Positions 17,155-26,631 of a stretch of 64,000 bases of DNA are shown here, piece after piece. Positions within the stretch are counted from its first letter, which is position 1, and each line of letters starts with the position of its first letter. Source of the stretch: Rhodobacter xanthinilyticus (lineage in GTDB: Bacteria > Pseudomonadota > Alphaproteobacteria > Rhodobacterales > Rhodobacteraceae); NCBI RefSeq assembly GCF_001856665.1, contig NZ_CP017781.1, positions 3,240,001 to 3,304,000 on the forward strand. Direction: 5' to 3'. The notes beneath the pieces were generated by a model. That model made no database searches. It saw nothing but the letters and a program-made list of their open reading frames with translations, and was not told the DNA's origin. A program made the translations under genes and the position numbers.

Positions 17155-17224
17155 CTGCACTCAGCCGGATGCAAGAACGACGCCACCAGAAGCCCCACAA
17201 TACACACAGAAACGAGTTAGCACT

Positions 17225-19615
17225 TTGAACCAGGCCGCCCACAACAAGCTCATCTCTTTCATCTGGTCCATTGCAGACGACTGCCTTCGTGACGTCTATG
17301 TGCGCGGCAAGTATCGGGACGTCATCCTGCCGATGGTCGTCCTGCGCCGCCTCGACACGCTGCTGGAACCCACCAAGGCGGCCGTCCTCGAGGAAGTACG
17401 CTTCCAGCGTGAGGAGATGAAGGCGACGGAGCTTGACGATGCCCCGCTGACCGCTGCCTCGGGATACGTGTTCTACAACACCAGCAAGTGGACCCTGAAA
17501 CAGCTCTACGCCACGGCCACGAACAACCAGCAGATCCTGTTGGCAAACGTCGAGGAATATCTCGGCGGCTTCAGCGACAACGTCAAAGAGATCATCGCCC
17601 GCTTCAAGCTGCTCGAGCAGATGCGGCATATGGCGAACAAGCAGGTCCTGCTCGACGTCCTCGAGAAGTTCATCTCGCCCTACATCAACCTGACGCCGCA
17701 CGACGCCGAAGACCCGGACGGCAACATGATGCCCGGCCTGTCGAACCTCGGCATGGGCTATGTCTTCGAAGAGCTGATCCGCAAGTTCAACGAAGAGAAC
17801 AACGAGGAAGCCGGGGAGCATTTCACCCCGCGTGAGGTCATCCATCTGATGACCCACCTCATCTTCGACCCGATCAGCGGACAACTGCCGCCGGTGATGA
17901 CGATCTACGACCCAGCCTGCGGCAGCGGCGGGATGCTGACGGAGGCCCAGAACTACATCAAGGAACCCGAAGGCCCCATCGCGGCCAAGGGCGACGTCTA
18001 CCTTTATGGCAAGGAAATCAACGACGAGACCTATGCCATCTGCAAATCCGACATGATGATCAAGGGCAACAACCCCGAGAACATCAAGGTCGGCTCGACC
18101 CTTGCCACCGACGAATTCTCGGGCAATCGCTTCGACTTCATGTTGTCTAACCCGCCCTACGGCAAAAGCTGGAAGAGCGACCTGAAGCACATCAAGGACG
18201 GCAACGACGTCATCGACCCGCGCTTCCAGGTCGAACTGTCCGATTATTGGGGGAAGACGGAAACCGTCGATGCCACGCCCCGCTCCAGCGACGGCCAGCT
18301 TCTGTTCCTGATGGAAATGGTGGGCAAGATGAAGCCCATCGCCAATAGCGCCATCGGCTCGCGCATCGCCTCCGTCCACAACGGGTCCAGCCTGTTCACC
18401 GGCGACGCGGGCAGCGGCGAGTCCAACATCCGCCGCTTCATCATCGAAAACGACATGCTGGACACCATCATCCAGCTGCCGAACAACCTGTTCTACAACA
18501 CCGGCATCACCACCTACATCTGGCTTCTGACCAACGCCAAGCCCGAGGGGCGGCGCGGCCGGGTGCAGTTGATCGACGCCAACCTGATGTTCCGCAAGCT
18601 GCGCAAGAACCTTGGCGACAAGAACTGCGAATTCGCCCCGGAGCATATCGACGATATCATCGCCGCCTACATGGCCTTTCAGCCGGTCGAACGGCAGCTT
18701 GATGCCAACGGCGATCCCACCGGCATCGCGGTGCAGATCTTCGATAACACCGATTTCGGCTATCACAAGGTCACCATCGAACGCCCCGACCGCCGCCGCG
18801 CGCAGTTCAGCGCCGAACGGCTGGAACCCCTGCGCTTTGACAAATCCCTGCGCGAACCGATGGAGCATCTGTGGGCCGAACATGGCGACAAGGTCTATGA
18901 ACCCGGCTTCTTGAAGGCCCAAGCCAAGGCGATCCAGGCCTGGTGCGAGGAGCAGGAGATCGCGCTGAACGCCAAGCAGCGTGGCAAACTGGTCGACACC
19001 TCACTCTGGCTTCGCCAGCGCGATCTGATCGGGGTCGGCCATCAGCTGATGCAGGCCGTGGGCACCGAGGAGACGGCAGATTTCAGCGCCTTCCGCGATA
19101 ATGTGGGCCAAGTGCTGAAGGCCCGCAAGATCAAGCTGACCGCCTCTGAGAAGAACGCGATCCTGAACGCCGTCAGCTGGTATGCCGATGATGCGGAAAA
19201 GGTGATCGACAGCATCCAGCGCTATTCCAAGGCAGAGCTGGAGGCGGCCGCGGCGCGGCTGGGCTGCGGCATCGACGAGTTGGGCGACTTCGGTCTTTAT
19301 GCCCAACCGGATGGCTGTTACCTGACCTACGAATCCAGCACCGACCTGCGCGATAGCGAGGCGGTGCCGCTGAAGGACAGCATCCACCGCTATTTCAAGG
19401 CCGAGGTGAAGCCGCATGTGGCCGAGGCCTGGATCAACCTCGACACGGTCAAGATCGGCTACGAGATCAGCTTCAACAAGTATTTCTACCGCCACAAGCC
19501 ACTGCGCAGCCTGGATGACGTGACGCGGGACATTCTGGCGCTGGAGCAAAAGGCGGATGGCCTGATCGCCGATATCCTGGGGGTGAAGCCTGCCGATCTG
19601 TCGGAGGCGGTGTGA
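17225..19615 (+). CDS. hsdM: Type I restriction-modification methyltransferase subunit
   Basis: 796 residues from a TTG start (MNQAAHNKLISFIWSIADD); no better ATG occurs before conserved sequence. It has the HsdM N-terminal helical domain and then the N6-adenine methylase fold with DPACGSGGML (about 228-237) for S-adenosylmethionine binding and NPPY at 309-312 for catalysis. The protein is longer than the usual 500-550 residues: the C-terminal 250 residues are an additional helical region seen in long HsdM variants. It methylates the host recognition sites as part of HsdM2S. It overlaps hsdS by one base (TGATG). Confidence 0.95.
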   Translation: MNQAAHNKLISFIWSIADDCLRDVYVRGKYRDVILPMVVLRRLDTLLEPTKAAVLEEVRFQREEMKATELDDAPLTAASGYVFYNTSKWTLKQLYATATNNQQILLANVEEYLGGFSDNVKEIIARFKLLEQMRHMANKQVLLDVLEKFISPYINLTPHDAEDPDGNMMPGLSNLGMGYVFEELIRKFNEENNEEAGEHFTPREVIHLMTHLIFDPISGQLPPVMTIYDPACGSGGMLTEAQNYIKEPEGPIAAKGDVYLYGKEINDETYAICKSDMMIKGNNPENIKVGSTLATDEFSGNRFDFMLSNPPYGKSWKSDLKHIKDGNDVIDPRFQVELSDYWGKTETVDATPRSSDGQLLFLMEMVGKMKPIANSAIGSRIASVHNGSSLFTGDAGSGESNIRRFIIENDMLDTIIQLPNNLFYNTGITTYIWLLTNAKPEGRRGRVQLIDANLMFRKLRKNLGDKNCEFAPEHIDDIIAAYMAFQPVERQLDANGDPTGIAVQIFDNTDFGYHKVTIERPDRRRAQFSAERLEPLRFDKSLREPMEHLWAEHGDKVYEPGFLKAQAKAIQAWCEEQEIALNAKQRGKLVDTSLWLRQRDLIGVGHQLMQAVGTEETADFSAFRDNVGQVLKARKIKLTASEKNAILNAVSWYADDAEKVIDSIQRYSKAELEAAAARLGCGIDELGDFGLYAQPDGCYLTYESSTDLRDSEAVPLKDSIHRYFKAEVKPHVAEAWINLDTVKIGYEISFNKYFYRHKPLRSLDDVTRDILALEQKADGLIADILGVKPADLSEAV

Positions 19616-20883
19616 TGACGCTTGCCGCCTGGCCGACCTATGACAGCTACAAGGACAGCGGCGTTGAGTGGCTTGGCGATGTGCCGAGCTCTTGGGCGCT
19701 GACGCGCCTTGGCGGCTTGTTTGATGAAAGAAAATCCAAAGTATCTGACAAAGACTTCGAGGCCCTGTCTGTCACCAAGAACGGCATTCTTCCGCAGTTG
19801 GAGAATGCAGCAAAGACGAACGATGGAGACAACCGAAAGCTCGTGAATGCAGGGGATTTCGTGATCAACAGCCGATCAGACCGCAAAGGTTCAAGCGGTG
19901 TGTCCCCGCTAGACGGCTCAGTTTCGTTGATCAATATCGTTTTGAAACCCAAGGGCATATTGCCGGAGTTCTGCAACCATATTCTCAAGTCACACGCATT
20001 CGTGGAAGAGTATTACCGGATGGGCCACGGGATCGTTGCAGACCTTTGGACGACCAGATACGACGAGATGCGCGCCATCATCATGGCGTTGCCTTCACCC
20101 GAGGAACAACGCGCCATCGCGGCGTTTCTGGATGAGAAATGCGCCAAGGTGGACGAGGCGGTGCGGATCAAGGAAGAGCAGATCGCGCTGTTGCGCGAGC
20201 GGCGGCAGATCCTGATCCAACAGGCCGTCACCCGCGGCCTGAACCCCGCCGCCCCGATGAAAGACAGCGGCATCGACTGGATCGGCCAAATCCCCGAGCA
20301 TTGGGAGGTACGGCGAAGCAAGTATGTCTTCACTCAGCGCAAGGAACTTGCGCGGAAGGACGACGTCCAGCTTTCGGCAACGCAATCCTACGGTGTGATC
20401 CCGCAGGATGAGTTTGAGGAGCTCGTTGGGCGCCGCGTGGTCAAGATCCAAACCAATCTCGAAAAGCGGAAGCATGTCGAACTCGATGATTTCGTTATCA
20501 GCATGCGCAGCTTTCAGGGTGGGTTGGAGCGGGCATTTGCGACAGGCTGTATTCGATCATCCTACGTGATCCTGCAGCCGCTGCAGCCTGTTAACGCGGA
20601 TTTCTTCGGCTATCTGTTCAAGAGCCCGCGATACATCAAGGCACTGCAGGTCACCGGAAGCTTCATTCGGGATGGGCAAGACCTGAACTTCGACAACTTC
20701 TCGAAAGTGGACCTTTTCCTTCCGCCACTCAATGAACAGGCAGAAATCGCAGCCCATATTCGGGCTGGCTGCGAGAGGATCGATAATGGCATTGCCATCA
20801 AGGAAGACCAGATCGCCGCGCTCAAGGAATACAAGACCAGCCTGATCAACGCGGCGGTCACGGGCAAGATCAAGGTGGCGTAG
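19615..20883 (+). CDS. hsdS: Type I restriction-modification specificity subunit
   Basis: 422 residues. Two target-recognition domains are each introduced by a similar phrase: DSGVEWLGDVPSSWALTRL near the N-terminus and DSGIDWIGQIPEHWEVRRS near residue 220. The conserved helical spacers LPSPEEQRAIAAFLDEK and LPPLNEQAEIAAHIRAG end in long helices that set the distance between the two half-sites. The protein determines the bipartite DNA target of the methylase and nuclease. The target sequence cannot be derived from the protein by eye. Confidence 0.95.
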   Translation: MTLAAWPTYDSYKDSGVEWLGDVPSSWALTRLGGLFDERKSKVSDKDFEALSVTKNGILPQLENAAKTNDGDNRKLVNAGDFVINSRSDRKGSSGVSPLDGSVSLINIVLKPKGILPEFCNHILKSHAFVEEYYRMGHGIVADLWTTRYDEMRAIIMALPSPEEQRAIAAFLDEKCAKVDEAVRIKEEQIALLRERRQILIQQAVTRGLNPAAPMKDSGIDWIGQIPEHWEVRRSKYVFTQRKELARKDDVQLSATQSYGVIPQDEFEELVGRRVVKIQTNLEKRKHVELDDFVISMRSFQGGLERAFATGCIRSSYVILQPLQPVNADFFGYLFKSPRYIKALQVTGSFIRDGQDLNFDNFSKVDLFLPPLNEQAEIAAHIRAGCERIDNGIAIKEDQIAALKEYKTSLINAAVTGKIKVA

Positions 20884-20892
20884 GGGGGGATC

Positions 20893-23800
20893 ATGGTCAG
20901 CAACACCAAGGAAGTGGCACTGGAACAGGCGATCCAGCGGCACCTGACGGGCCTGACGACCGAAGAGCTGGCCGGCCAACCCGCGCCGGAGGGTCACGGC
21001 CCCTTCCGTCTTGGCCTGCCCGCCGATTTCGACGCCGAATACGCGCTCGACACCCGGCTGTTCTGGGAGTTTCTGGAAACCACCCAAGGCAAAGAGCTGG
21101 CCAAGCTGAAGGCCCGCAATCCCGGCGACTGGCAGCGCAAAGTCCTTGAACGCTTCGACCGTCTGATCAAGAAGAACGGCGTGCTGCATCTGCTGAAAAA
21201 GGGCCTCGCCGTCGATGACGCCTTCTTCGCGCTGATGTACCCCGCGCCGCTGGCCAGTTCCGCCGCCAAGGTCCACGAAAACTTCGCCGCCAATATCTTC
21301 AGCGTGACCCGGCAAGTCCGCTATTCGCAGACCAACCCGGGCGAAGAGATCGACATGGTCCTCTTCCTCAACGGGTTGCCGCTGATCACCATCGAGTTGA
21401 AGAACGCCTGGACCGGCCAGACCGCCCGCTATCACGGCCAAAAGCAGTATCGCGACGGCCGCGACGCCACCCAGCCCCTGCTGCAGTTCGGCCGCGCGCT
21501 GGTGCATATGGCCGTGGACACCGACGAGGTGTTCATGACCACGAAACTGGCCGGGCCTGCGACATTCTTCCTGCCCTTCAACAAGGGCCATGAACAGGGC
21601 GAAGGCAACCCGCCCAACCCGAAGGGCCACAAGACCGCCTATCTGTGGGAAGAGGTTTTCACCAAGGAAAGCCTTGCGGGCATCATCCAGCATTTCGTGC
21701 TGCTGGAGGGCAAGGCGACTGACCCGCTGGCCAAGAAGTCGATGATCTTTCCGCGCTATCACCAGTTGGAGGTGGTGCGCCGCCTGCTGACCCATGCGGC
21801 AACGACCGGCGTGGGGCACAGCTACCTGATCCAGCACTCGGCGGGTTCGGGCAAGTCGAACTCGATCACCTGGACCGCCTATCAGCTGATCGAGACCTAT
21901 CCAGCCAAGGTGGGCATTCCGGGCGCCAAGGGGCTGGACCAGCCGCTGTTCGACAGCGTGATCGTGGTGACCGACCGGCGGCTTCTGGACAAGCAGCTGC
22001 GCGAGAACATCAAGGATTTCTCCGAGGTCAAGAACATCGTCGCCCCGGCGCTGCGGTCGGCAGATCTGAAATCGGCGCTGGAGAACGGCAAGAAGATCAT
22101 CATCACCACGATCCAGAAGTTCCCTTTCATCATCGAGGGGATCGCCGACCTGAGCGACAAGCGGTTCGCGGTGATCATCGACGAGGCCCACAGCGGCCAA
22201 AGCGGCAGCGCGCATGACAACATGAACCGCGCGATGGGTGCGGGCGATCAGGACCCGGACGAGGATGACCCGCAGGACCGGATCCTCGCAGCGATGCAGT
22301 CGCGCAAGATGCGCGGCAACGCCTCGTATTTCGCCTTCACGGCCACGCCCAAGAACACGACGCTGGAAAAGTTCGGCGAGCGCCAGCCCGACGGCAGTTT
22401 TAAGCCCTTCCACCTCTACAGCATGAAGCAGGCCATCGAGGAAGGCTTCATCCTCAACGTTTTGGCGAATTACACGACCTACAAGAGCTATTACGAGATC
22501 CAGAAGTCGATTGCCGACAACCCCCTGTTCGACACGAAGAAGGCCCAGAAGAAGCTGCGCGCCTATGTCGAGCGGAGCCAGCAGACGATCAACACCAAGG
22601 CCGAGATCATGCTCGACCATTTCATCGAGCACGTGGTGACGCCGAAAAAGCTGCGCGGCAAGGCCAAGGGGATGATCGTCACCCAAAACATCGAGGCGGC
22701 CATTCGCTACTACAAGGCGGTGACCAAGCTGCTCGCGGACCGGGGAAACCCGTTCAAGGCGCTGATCGCATTCTCGGGCGAGAAGGTCGTGGACGGGGTG
22801 ACCTACACCGAAGCCGAGATGAACGGCTTTCCCGAAGCCGACACGCGGGACCGGTTCGACGAGGACGACTACCGGCTGTTGGTGGTGGCCAACAAGTATC
22901 TGACCGGTTTCGACCAGCCGAAACTGACCACGATGTATGTGGACAAGAAGCTGCAGTACGTCCTCGCTGTGCAGGCGCTGTCACGGCTGAACCGTTCGGC
23001 ACCGAAACTCGGCAAACGGACCGAGGACCTGTTCATCCTGGACTTCTTCAACGACGTGACCGACATCAAGGCGGCCTTCGACCCCTTCTACACTGTCACC
23101 ACCCTTTCATCCGCAACGGATGTGAATGTCCTTCACGAGCTGAAGGGATCGCTTGACCAGGTCGGCGTATACGAATGGCAGGAGGTCGAAGAGTTCGTCA
23201 CGCGCTACTTCGCGGGTGAGGATGCTCAGACGCTCAGCCCGTTGATCGACGTGGCGGCCGATCGGTTCAACCAGCAACTGGAACTAGCCGAGAAGGACAA
23301 GATCGACTTCAAGATCAAGGCGCGGCAGTTCGTCAAGATCTATGGCCAGATGGCGTCGATCATGCCGTTCGAGGTTCTGGAATGGGAGAAGCTCTTCTGG
23401 TTCCTGAAGTTCCTGGTACCAAAGCTGAAGATCAAGGATCCGGACCAGGACATGCTGGACGAGTTGCTGGAGGCCGTCGACCTATCCTCTTATGGTCTGG
23501 AGCGGACCAAACTGAACCACACGATCGGTCTCGACGCATCCCCAACCGAACTCGAACCCCAGAACCCCAACCCGCGGGGCTACCGCGATGGTGAACCCGA
23601 GAAAGACCCCCTCGACGAGATCATCCGGTCCTTCAACGAACGATGGTTTCAGGGGTGGAGCGCCACACCGGAAGAACAACGGGTGAAGTTCATCAATGTC
23701 GTGAACAGCATCCGGTCGCACCCCGACTACCGCGATAAGTATGAGGCGAATTCTGATCCGTTCAACCGCAGTCTAGCATTTGAAAAGATTCTACATGAAG

Positions 23801-23913
23801 TCATGCTGAAACGCCGGAAGGAAGAGCTGGAACTATACAAGCTTTTTGCCTCGGATCCGGCATTCAAGTCAGCATGGACACAAAGCATCGCTACCGTCCT
23901 CGACGGGGCATAA
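20893..23913 (+). CDS. hsdR: Type I restriction endonuclease subunit
   Basis: 1006 residues, ATG with a GGGGGG site, 9 nt after hsdS. The N-terminal nuclease domain has D154 (EEIDMVL) and E168-L-K170 (IELKN), the PD-(D/E)XK catalytic set. The translocase has Walker A SAGSGKSNS near 315-323 and DEAH at 430-433, followed by AFTATPKNTT, and later a C-terminal region that binds the methylase. All key residues are intact. The subunit translocates and cuts unmodified foreign DNA, with the HsdM2S core. The operon appears complete and probably functional. Confidence 0.95.
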   Translation: MVSNTKEVALEQAIQRHLTGLTTEELAGQPAPEGHGPFRLGLPADFDAEYALDTRLFWEFLETTQGKELAKLKARNPGDWQRKVLERFDRLIKKNGVLHLLKKGLAVDDAFFALMYPAPLASSAAKVHENFAANIFSVTRQVRYSQTNPGEEIDMVLFLNGLPLITIELKNAWTGQTARYHGQKQYRDGRDATQPLLQFGRALVHMAVDTDEVFMTTKLAGPATFFLPFNKGHEQGEGNPPNPKGHKTAYLWEEVFTKESLAGIIQHFVLLEGKATDPLAKKSMIFPRYHQLEVVRRLLTHAATTGVGHSYLIQHSAGSGKSNSITWTAYQLIETYPAKVGIPGAKGLDQPLFDSVIVVTDRRLLDKQLRENIKDFSEVKNIVAPALRSADLKSALENGKKIIITTIQKFPFIIEGIADLSDKRFAVIIDEAHSGQSGSAHDNMNRAMGAGDQDPDEDDPQDRILAAMQSRKMRGNASYFAFTATPKNTTLEKFGERQPDGSFKPFHLYSMKQAIEEGFILNVLANYTTYKSYYEIQKSIADNPLFDTKKAQKKLRAYVERSQQTINTKAEIMLDHFIEHVVTPKKLRGKAKGMIVTQNIEAAIRYYKAVTKLLADRGNPFKALIAFSGEKVVDGVTYTEAEMNGFPEADTRDRFDEDDYRLLVVANKYLTGFDQPKLTTMYVDKKLQYVLAVQALSRLNRSAPKLGKRTEDLFILDFFNDVTDIKAAFDPFYTVTTLSSATDVNVLHELKGSLDQVGVYEWQEVEEFVTRYFAGEDAQTLSPLIDVAADRFNQQLELAEKDKIDFKIKARQFVKIYGQMASIMPFEVLEWEKLFWFLKFLVPKLKIKDPDQDMLDELLEAVDLSSYGLERTKLNHTIGLDASPTELEPQNPNPRGYRDGEPEKDPLDEIIRSFNERWFQGWSATPEEQRVKFINVVNSIRSHPDYRDKYEANSDPFNRSLAFEKILHEVMLKRRKEELELYKLFASDPAFKSAWTQSIATVLDGA

Positions 23914-23974
23914 GAGCATTGGATGAAGGATAGCGCGTTTGCGCCCCAATACGACGGGATAAGGACGAAGAAGA

Positions 23975-24121
23975 ATGTGGTCAAACGTGGTGAAAATAGG
24001 AGACGCGACGAGAGATTTTGTTCTCGCAATTGCTGGTCTGCTAGTTGAAAAATATACGCCTGGTCTCGTCGCCCTCGCCCTCTTTTTGGGGCTGATGGTG
24101 GAAACGGCGGTGCAAAATTAG
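23975..24121 (+). pseudogene. Small membrane-protein ORF ending in the IS21 left end
   Basis: 48 codons: MWSNVVKIGDATRDF followed by two hydrophobic stretches (VLAIAGLLV and GLVALALFLGLMV). A purine-rich AAGGACGAAGAAGA sequence precedes the ATG. From base 24099 the reading frame uses IS21 inverted-repeat sequence, and the stop TAG lies in it. The original gene was therefore probably longer and was cut by the IS. It is directly downstream of hsdR. The function is unknown. Confidence 0.4.
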
Positions 24122-24173
24122 GCCACGGTAGCGGCGGGATCGTCTCGCTGCGGGCGGAGTAAAATCCTGCCAC
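24106..24173. repeat. IS21 left-end transposase-binding repeats
   Basis: Two copies of a 21-bp repeat lie at 24106-24126 (GGCGGTGCAAAATTAGGCC plus AC) and 24153-24173 (GGCGGAGTAAAATCCTGCC plus AC). They match the right-end copies in inverse orientation. Confidence 0.75.
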
Positions 24174-24217
24174 TTTTCCCTTCTTGCGGCAGCAGGGAGG
24201 GTGGGGAGATTTATACC

Positions 24218-25705
24218 GTGGAACTTTACAAGAAGGTTCGCTTGGCGTGTGCCGAGGGCATGAGCGCGCGGGCGGCGGCGAAGCATTTCAACATTTCGCG
24301 CGGGACGGTTGAGAAGATGTTGGCCTTCTCGGTGCCGCCTGGCTACCGGCGGGACAAGCCGATCAGGCGGCCGAAGCTGGACGGGTTCACCGAGTTCATT
24401 GACGCCTGGCTTGAAGCCGACAAGGCGGTGCATCGCAAGCAGCGTCATACGGCCAAGCGGATATGGGAACGGCTTCAGGCCGAGCATGGCTTCACCGGCG
24501 GCTATACGATCGTCAAGGATTACGTGCGTGAGCGTGAGCGGCGGACACGGGAGATGTTCGTGCCACTGGCCCATCCGCCGGGCCATGCTCAGGCCGATTT
24601 TGGCGAAGCGGTCGTCGTCATCGCCGGTGTCGAGCAGAAGGCGCATTTCTTTGTCATCGACCTGCCGCACAGCGATGCCTATTTCGTCCGGGCCTATCCG
24701 GCGGCGACGGCGGAGGCCTGGATAGACGGGCATGTCCGCGCCTTTGCCTTCTTCGGCGGGGTGCCGCAGTCGGTGCTCTACGATAACGACCGCTGCCTGG
24801 TCTCGAAGATCCAGCCAGATGGCACGCGCATCCGCGCCACGCTGTTCAGCGGCTTGCAGTCGCATTACCTGTTTCGGGATCGCTATGGTCGGCCCGGGAA
24901 GGGGAACGACAAGGGCGCTGTCGAGGGGATGGTCGGCTACGCCCGCCGCAACCACATGGTGCCGATCCCCCACTTTGCCAGTTGGGACGCCTTCAACGCC
25001 GACCTTGAAGGGCAGTGCTGCGCACGCCTCACGCGCATTCTTCGGGGTCACAAGGAGACGATCGGCGAGAGGCTGCAGCGCGATCTGGCGGCGATGCGCC
25101 CATTGCCTACTGCCCCGTTCGACGCCTGCGACCAAGCGAGCGGCAGGGTCAGCTCGCAGTCGCTCGTGCGCTATGACACCAACGATTACTCGGTCCCGGT
25201 CGCCTATGGCCATCAGGATGTCTGGATCCGCGGCTATGTCGATGAGGTCGTGATCGGCTGTCGCGGGGAGGTGATCGCCCGACACCCGCGCTGTTACGAT
25301 CGCGAGGACATGATCTTCGACCCGGTTCACTACCTCCCGCTGATCGAGCGCAAGATCAATGCCTTGGACCAGGCTGCGCCTCTGGCGGAATGGGACCTGC
25401 CCGAAGAGTTCCAGACTTTGCGCCGCCTGATGGAGGCGCGCATGCTCAAGATGGGGCGCCGCGAGTATGTGCAGGTGCTGCGGCTGCTTGAGACCTTTGG
25501 CATGGATGACCTGCATGCCGCCGTGAAGAAGGCCCTGAAGCTGGGCGCGGTCGGCTTTGACGCCGTGAAGCACCTCGTGCTTTGCCAGGTCGAGAAGCGC
25601 CCCCCAAGGCTTGATCTCGATGTCTACCCCTACCTGCCGCGGGCGAACGTCGAGACGACGCGTGCGGCCAGCTACATGGCCTTGATGTCGGAGGCGGCGG
25701 AATGA
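24218..25705 (+). CDS. istA: IS21 transposase IstA
   Basis: 495 residues from a GTG after GGGAG. An N-terminal helix-turn-helix (SARAAAKHFNISRGTVEKML) is followed by the DDE integrase core: HAQADFGEA (first D), LYDNDRCLV (second D) and KGAVEGMVGYAR (E). The C-terminal beta-barrel region YDTNDYSVPVAYGHQ is also typical. It cuts and joins the element ends with the help of IstB. It looks intact. A 4-nt ATGA overlap couples it to istB. Confidence 0.95.
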   Translation: MELYKKVRLACAEGMSARAAAKHFNISRGTVEKMLAFSVPPGYRRDKPIRRPKLDGFTEFIDAWLEADKAVHRKQRHTAKRIWERLQAEHGFTGGYTIVKDYVRERERRTREMFVPLAHPPGHAQADFGEAVVVIAGVEQKAHFFVIDLPHSDAYFVRAYPAATAEAWIDGHVRAFAFFGGVPQSVLYDNDRCLVSKIQPDGTRIRATLFSGLQSHYLFRDRYGRPGKGNDKGAVEGMVGYARRNHMVPIPHFASWDAFNADLEGQCCARLTRILRGHKETIGERLQRDLAAMRPLPTAPFDACDQASGRVSSQSLVRYDTNDYSVPVAYGHQDVWIRGYVDEVVIGCRGEVIARHPRCYDREDMIFDPVHYLPLIERKINALDQAAPLAEWDLPEEFQTLRRLMEARMLKMGRREYVQVLRLLETFGMDDLHAAVKKALKLGAVGFDAVKHLVLCQVEKRPPRLDLDVYPYLPRANVETTRAASYMALMSEAAE

Positions 25706-26466
25706 GCGAGGCTCCGAAGATCCTGCTTGCCCACCATCTGAAGACGCTGAAGCTGCCCACCTTCCTGCGGGAACACGAGAAGGTTGCGCGCCAATGCGCC
25801 GCCGAAGGGTTGGACCATGTCCAATTCCTGTCGCGCCTCGTTGAACTGGAACTCATTGACCGCGAGCGGCGGATGGTCGAGCGCCGCATCAAGGCTGCGA
25901 AGTTCCCGGCCACCAAAAGCCTCGACAGCTTCGACTTCAAGGCGATCCCGAAGCTGAACAAGATGCAGGTGCTGGAACTGGCGCGCTGCGAATGGATCGA
26001 ACGGCGTGAGAACGTGATCGCCCTTGGCCCCAGCGGAACCGGCAAGACCCACATTGCCTTGGGCCTCGGGTTGGCGGCCTGCCAGAAGGGCATGTCTGTC
26101 AGCTTCACCACCGCCGCCGCGCTGGTCAACGAGCTGATGGAGGCGCGAGACGAACGTCGGCTGCTGCGCGTCCAGAAGCAGATGGCTGCCGTCAAGCTGC
26201 TGATCATCGACGAGCTCGGGTTCGTGCCCCTGTCAAAGACCGGCGCCGAGCTGCTTTTTGAGATGATCTCCCAGCGCTACGAGCGCGGTGCCACGCTGAT
26301 CACCAGCAATCTGCCCTTCGATGAATGGACCGAGACCTTCGGCACCGAGCGGCTGACCGGCGCGCTCCTCGACCGGTTGACCCACCACGTCAACATCCTC
26401 GAGATGAACGGCGAAAGCTATCGCCTCGCGCAAAGTCGCGCGCGCAAGACCGGCGACAACACCTGA
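25702..26466 (+). CDS. istB: IS21 helper ATPase IstB
   Basis: 254 residues. A DnaC-like AAA+ ATPase with Walker A LGPSGTGKTHIALGLG and Walker B LLIIDELGFVPL. It ends about 165 bp before the right end of the element. IstB binds target DNA and activates the IstA transposase. Length and motifs are standard and the gene appears intact. Confidence 0.95.
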   Translation: MSEAPKILLAHHLKTLKLPTFLREHEKVARQCAAEGLDHVQFLSRLVELELIDRERRMVERRIKAAKFPATKSLDSFDFKAIPKLNKMQVLELARCEWIERRENVIALGPSGTGKTHIALGLGLAACQKGMSVSFTTAAALVNELMEARDERRLLRVQKQMAAVKLLIIDELGFVPLSKTGAELLFEMISQRYERGATLITSNLPFDEWTETFGTERLTGALLDRLTHHVNILEMNGESYRLAQSRARKTGDNT

Positions 26467-26580
26467 TCCAAAGTATCAGACTTGGACCTGACGGTCCAAG
26501 GCGGCCAGTCACCCGCAAGCTATATGGAGAGCGCGGCTGACTGGCCGCCGCCCATCAGCCGCGTCTCGCGCAAACCCAAA

Positions 26581-26624
26581 GTGGCCCAATTTTGCGCCGC
26601 CCCGTGGCCCAATTTTACTCCGCC
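26581..26624. repeat. IS21 right-end transposase-binding repeats
   Basis: Two near-identical 21-bp copies, 26581-26601 and 26604-26624, both beginning GTGGCCCAATTTT. They are inverted relative to the left-end repeats. Confidence 0.75.
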
Positions 26625-26631
26625 GTTGACA

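Larger units (their letters stand above)
24099..26631 (+). mobile_element. IS21-family insertion sequence, about 2.5 kb
   Basis: The ends are proposed from similarity between TGGAAACGGCGG on the left and the complement of CCGCCGTTGACA on the right. Each end carries two copies of an AT-centred repeat (GGCGG-n-AAAAT-n-CCAC form), typical of the multiple transposase-binding sites of IS21 elements. It contains istA and istB with a 4-nt overlap. No matching target duplication is seen between the flanks, which suggests a deletion next to the element after insertion. The exact outer ends are uncertain by a few bases. Confidence 0.85.

Noticed and set aside
17081-18922. A 613-codon minus-strand ORF opposite hsdM
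   Set aside because: Repetitive Val/Asp/His composition mirrors the codon use of hsdM, whose motifs are unequivocal.
20557-22686. A 709-codon minus-strand ORF opposite hsdS and hsdR
   Set aside because: It spans two real genes and has no recognisable domain.
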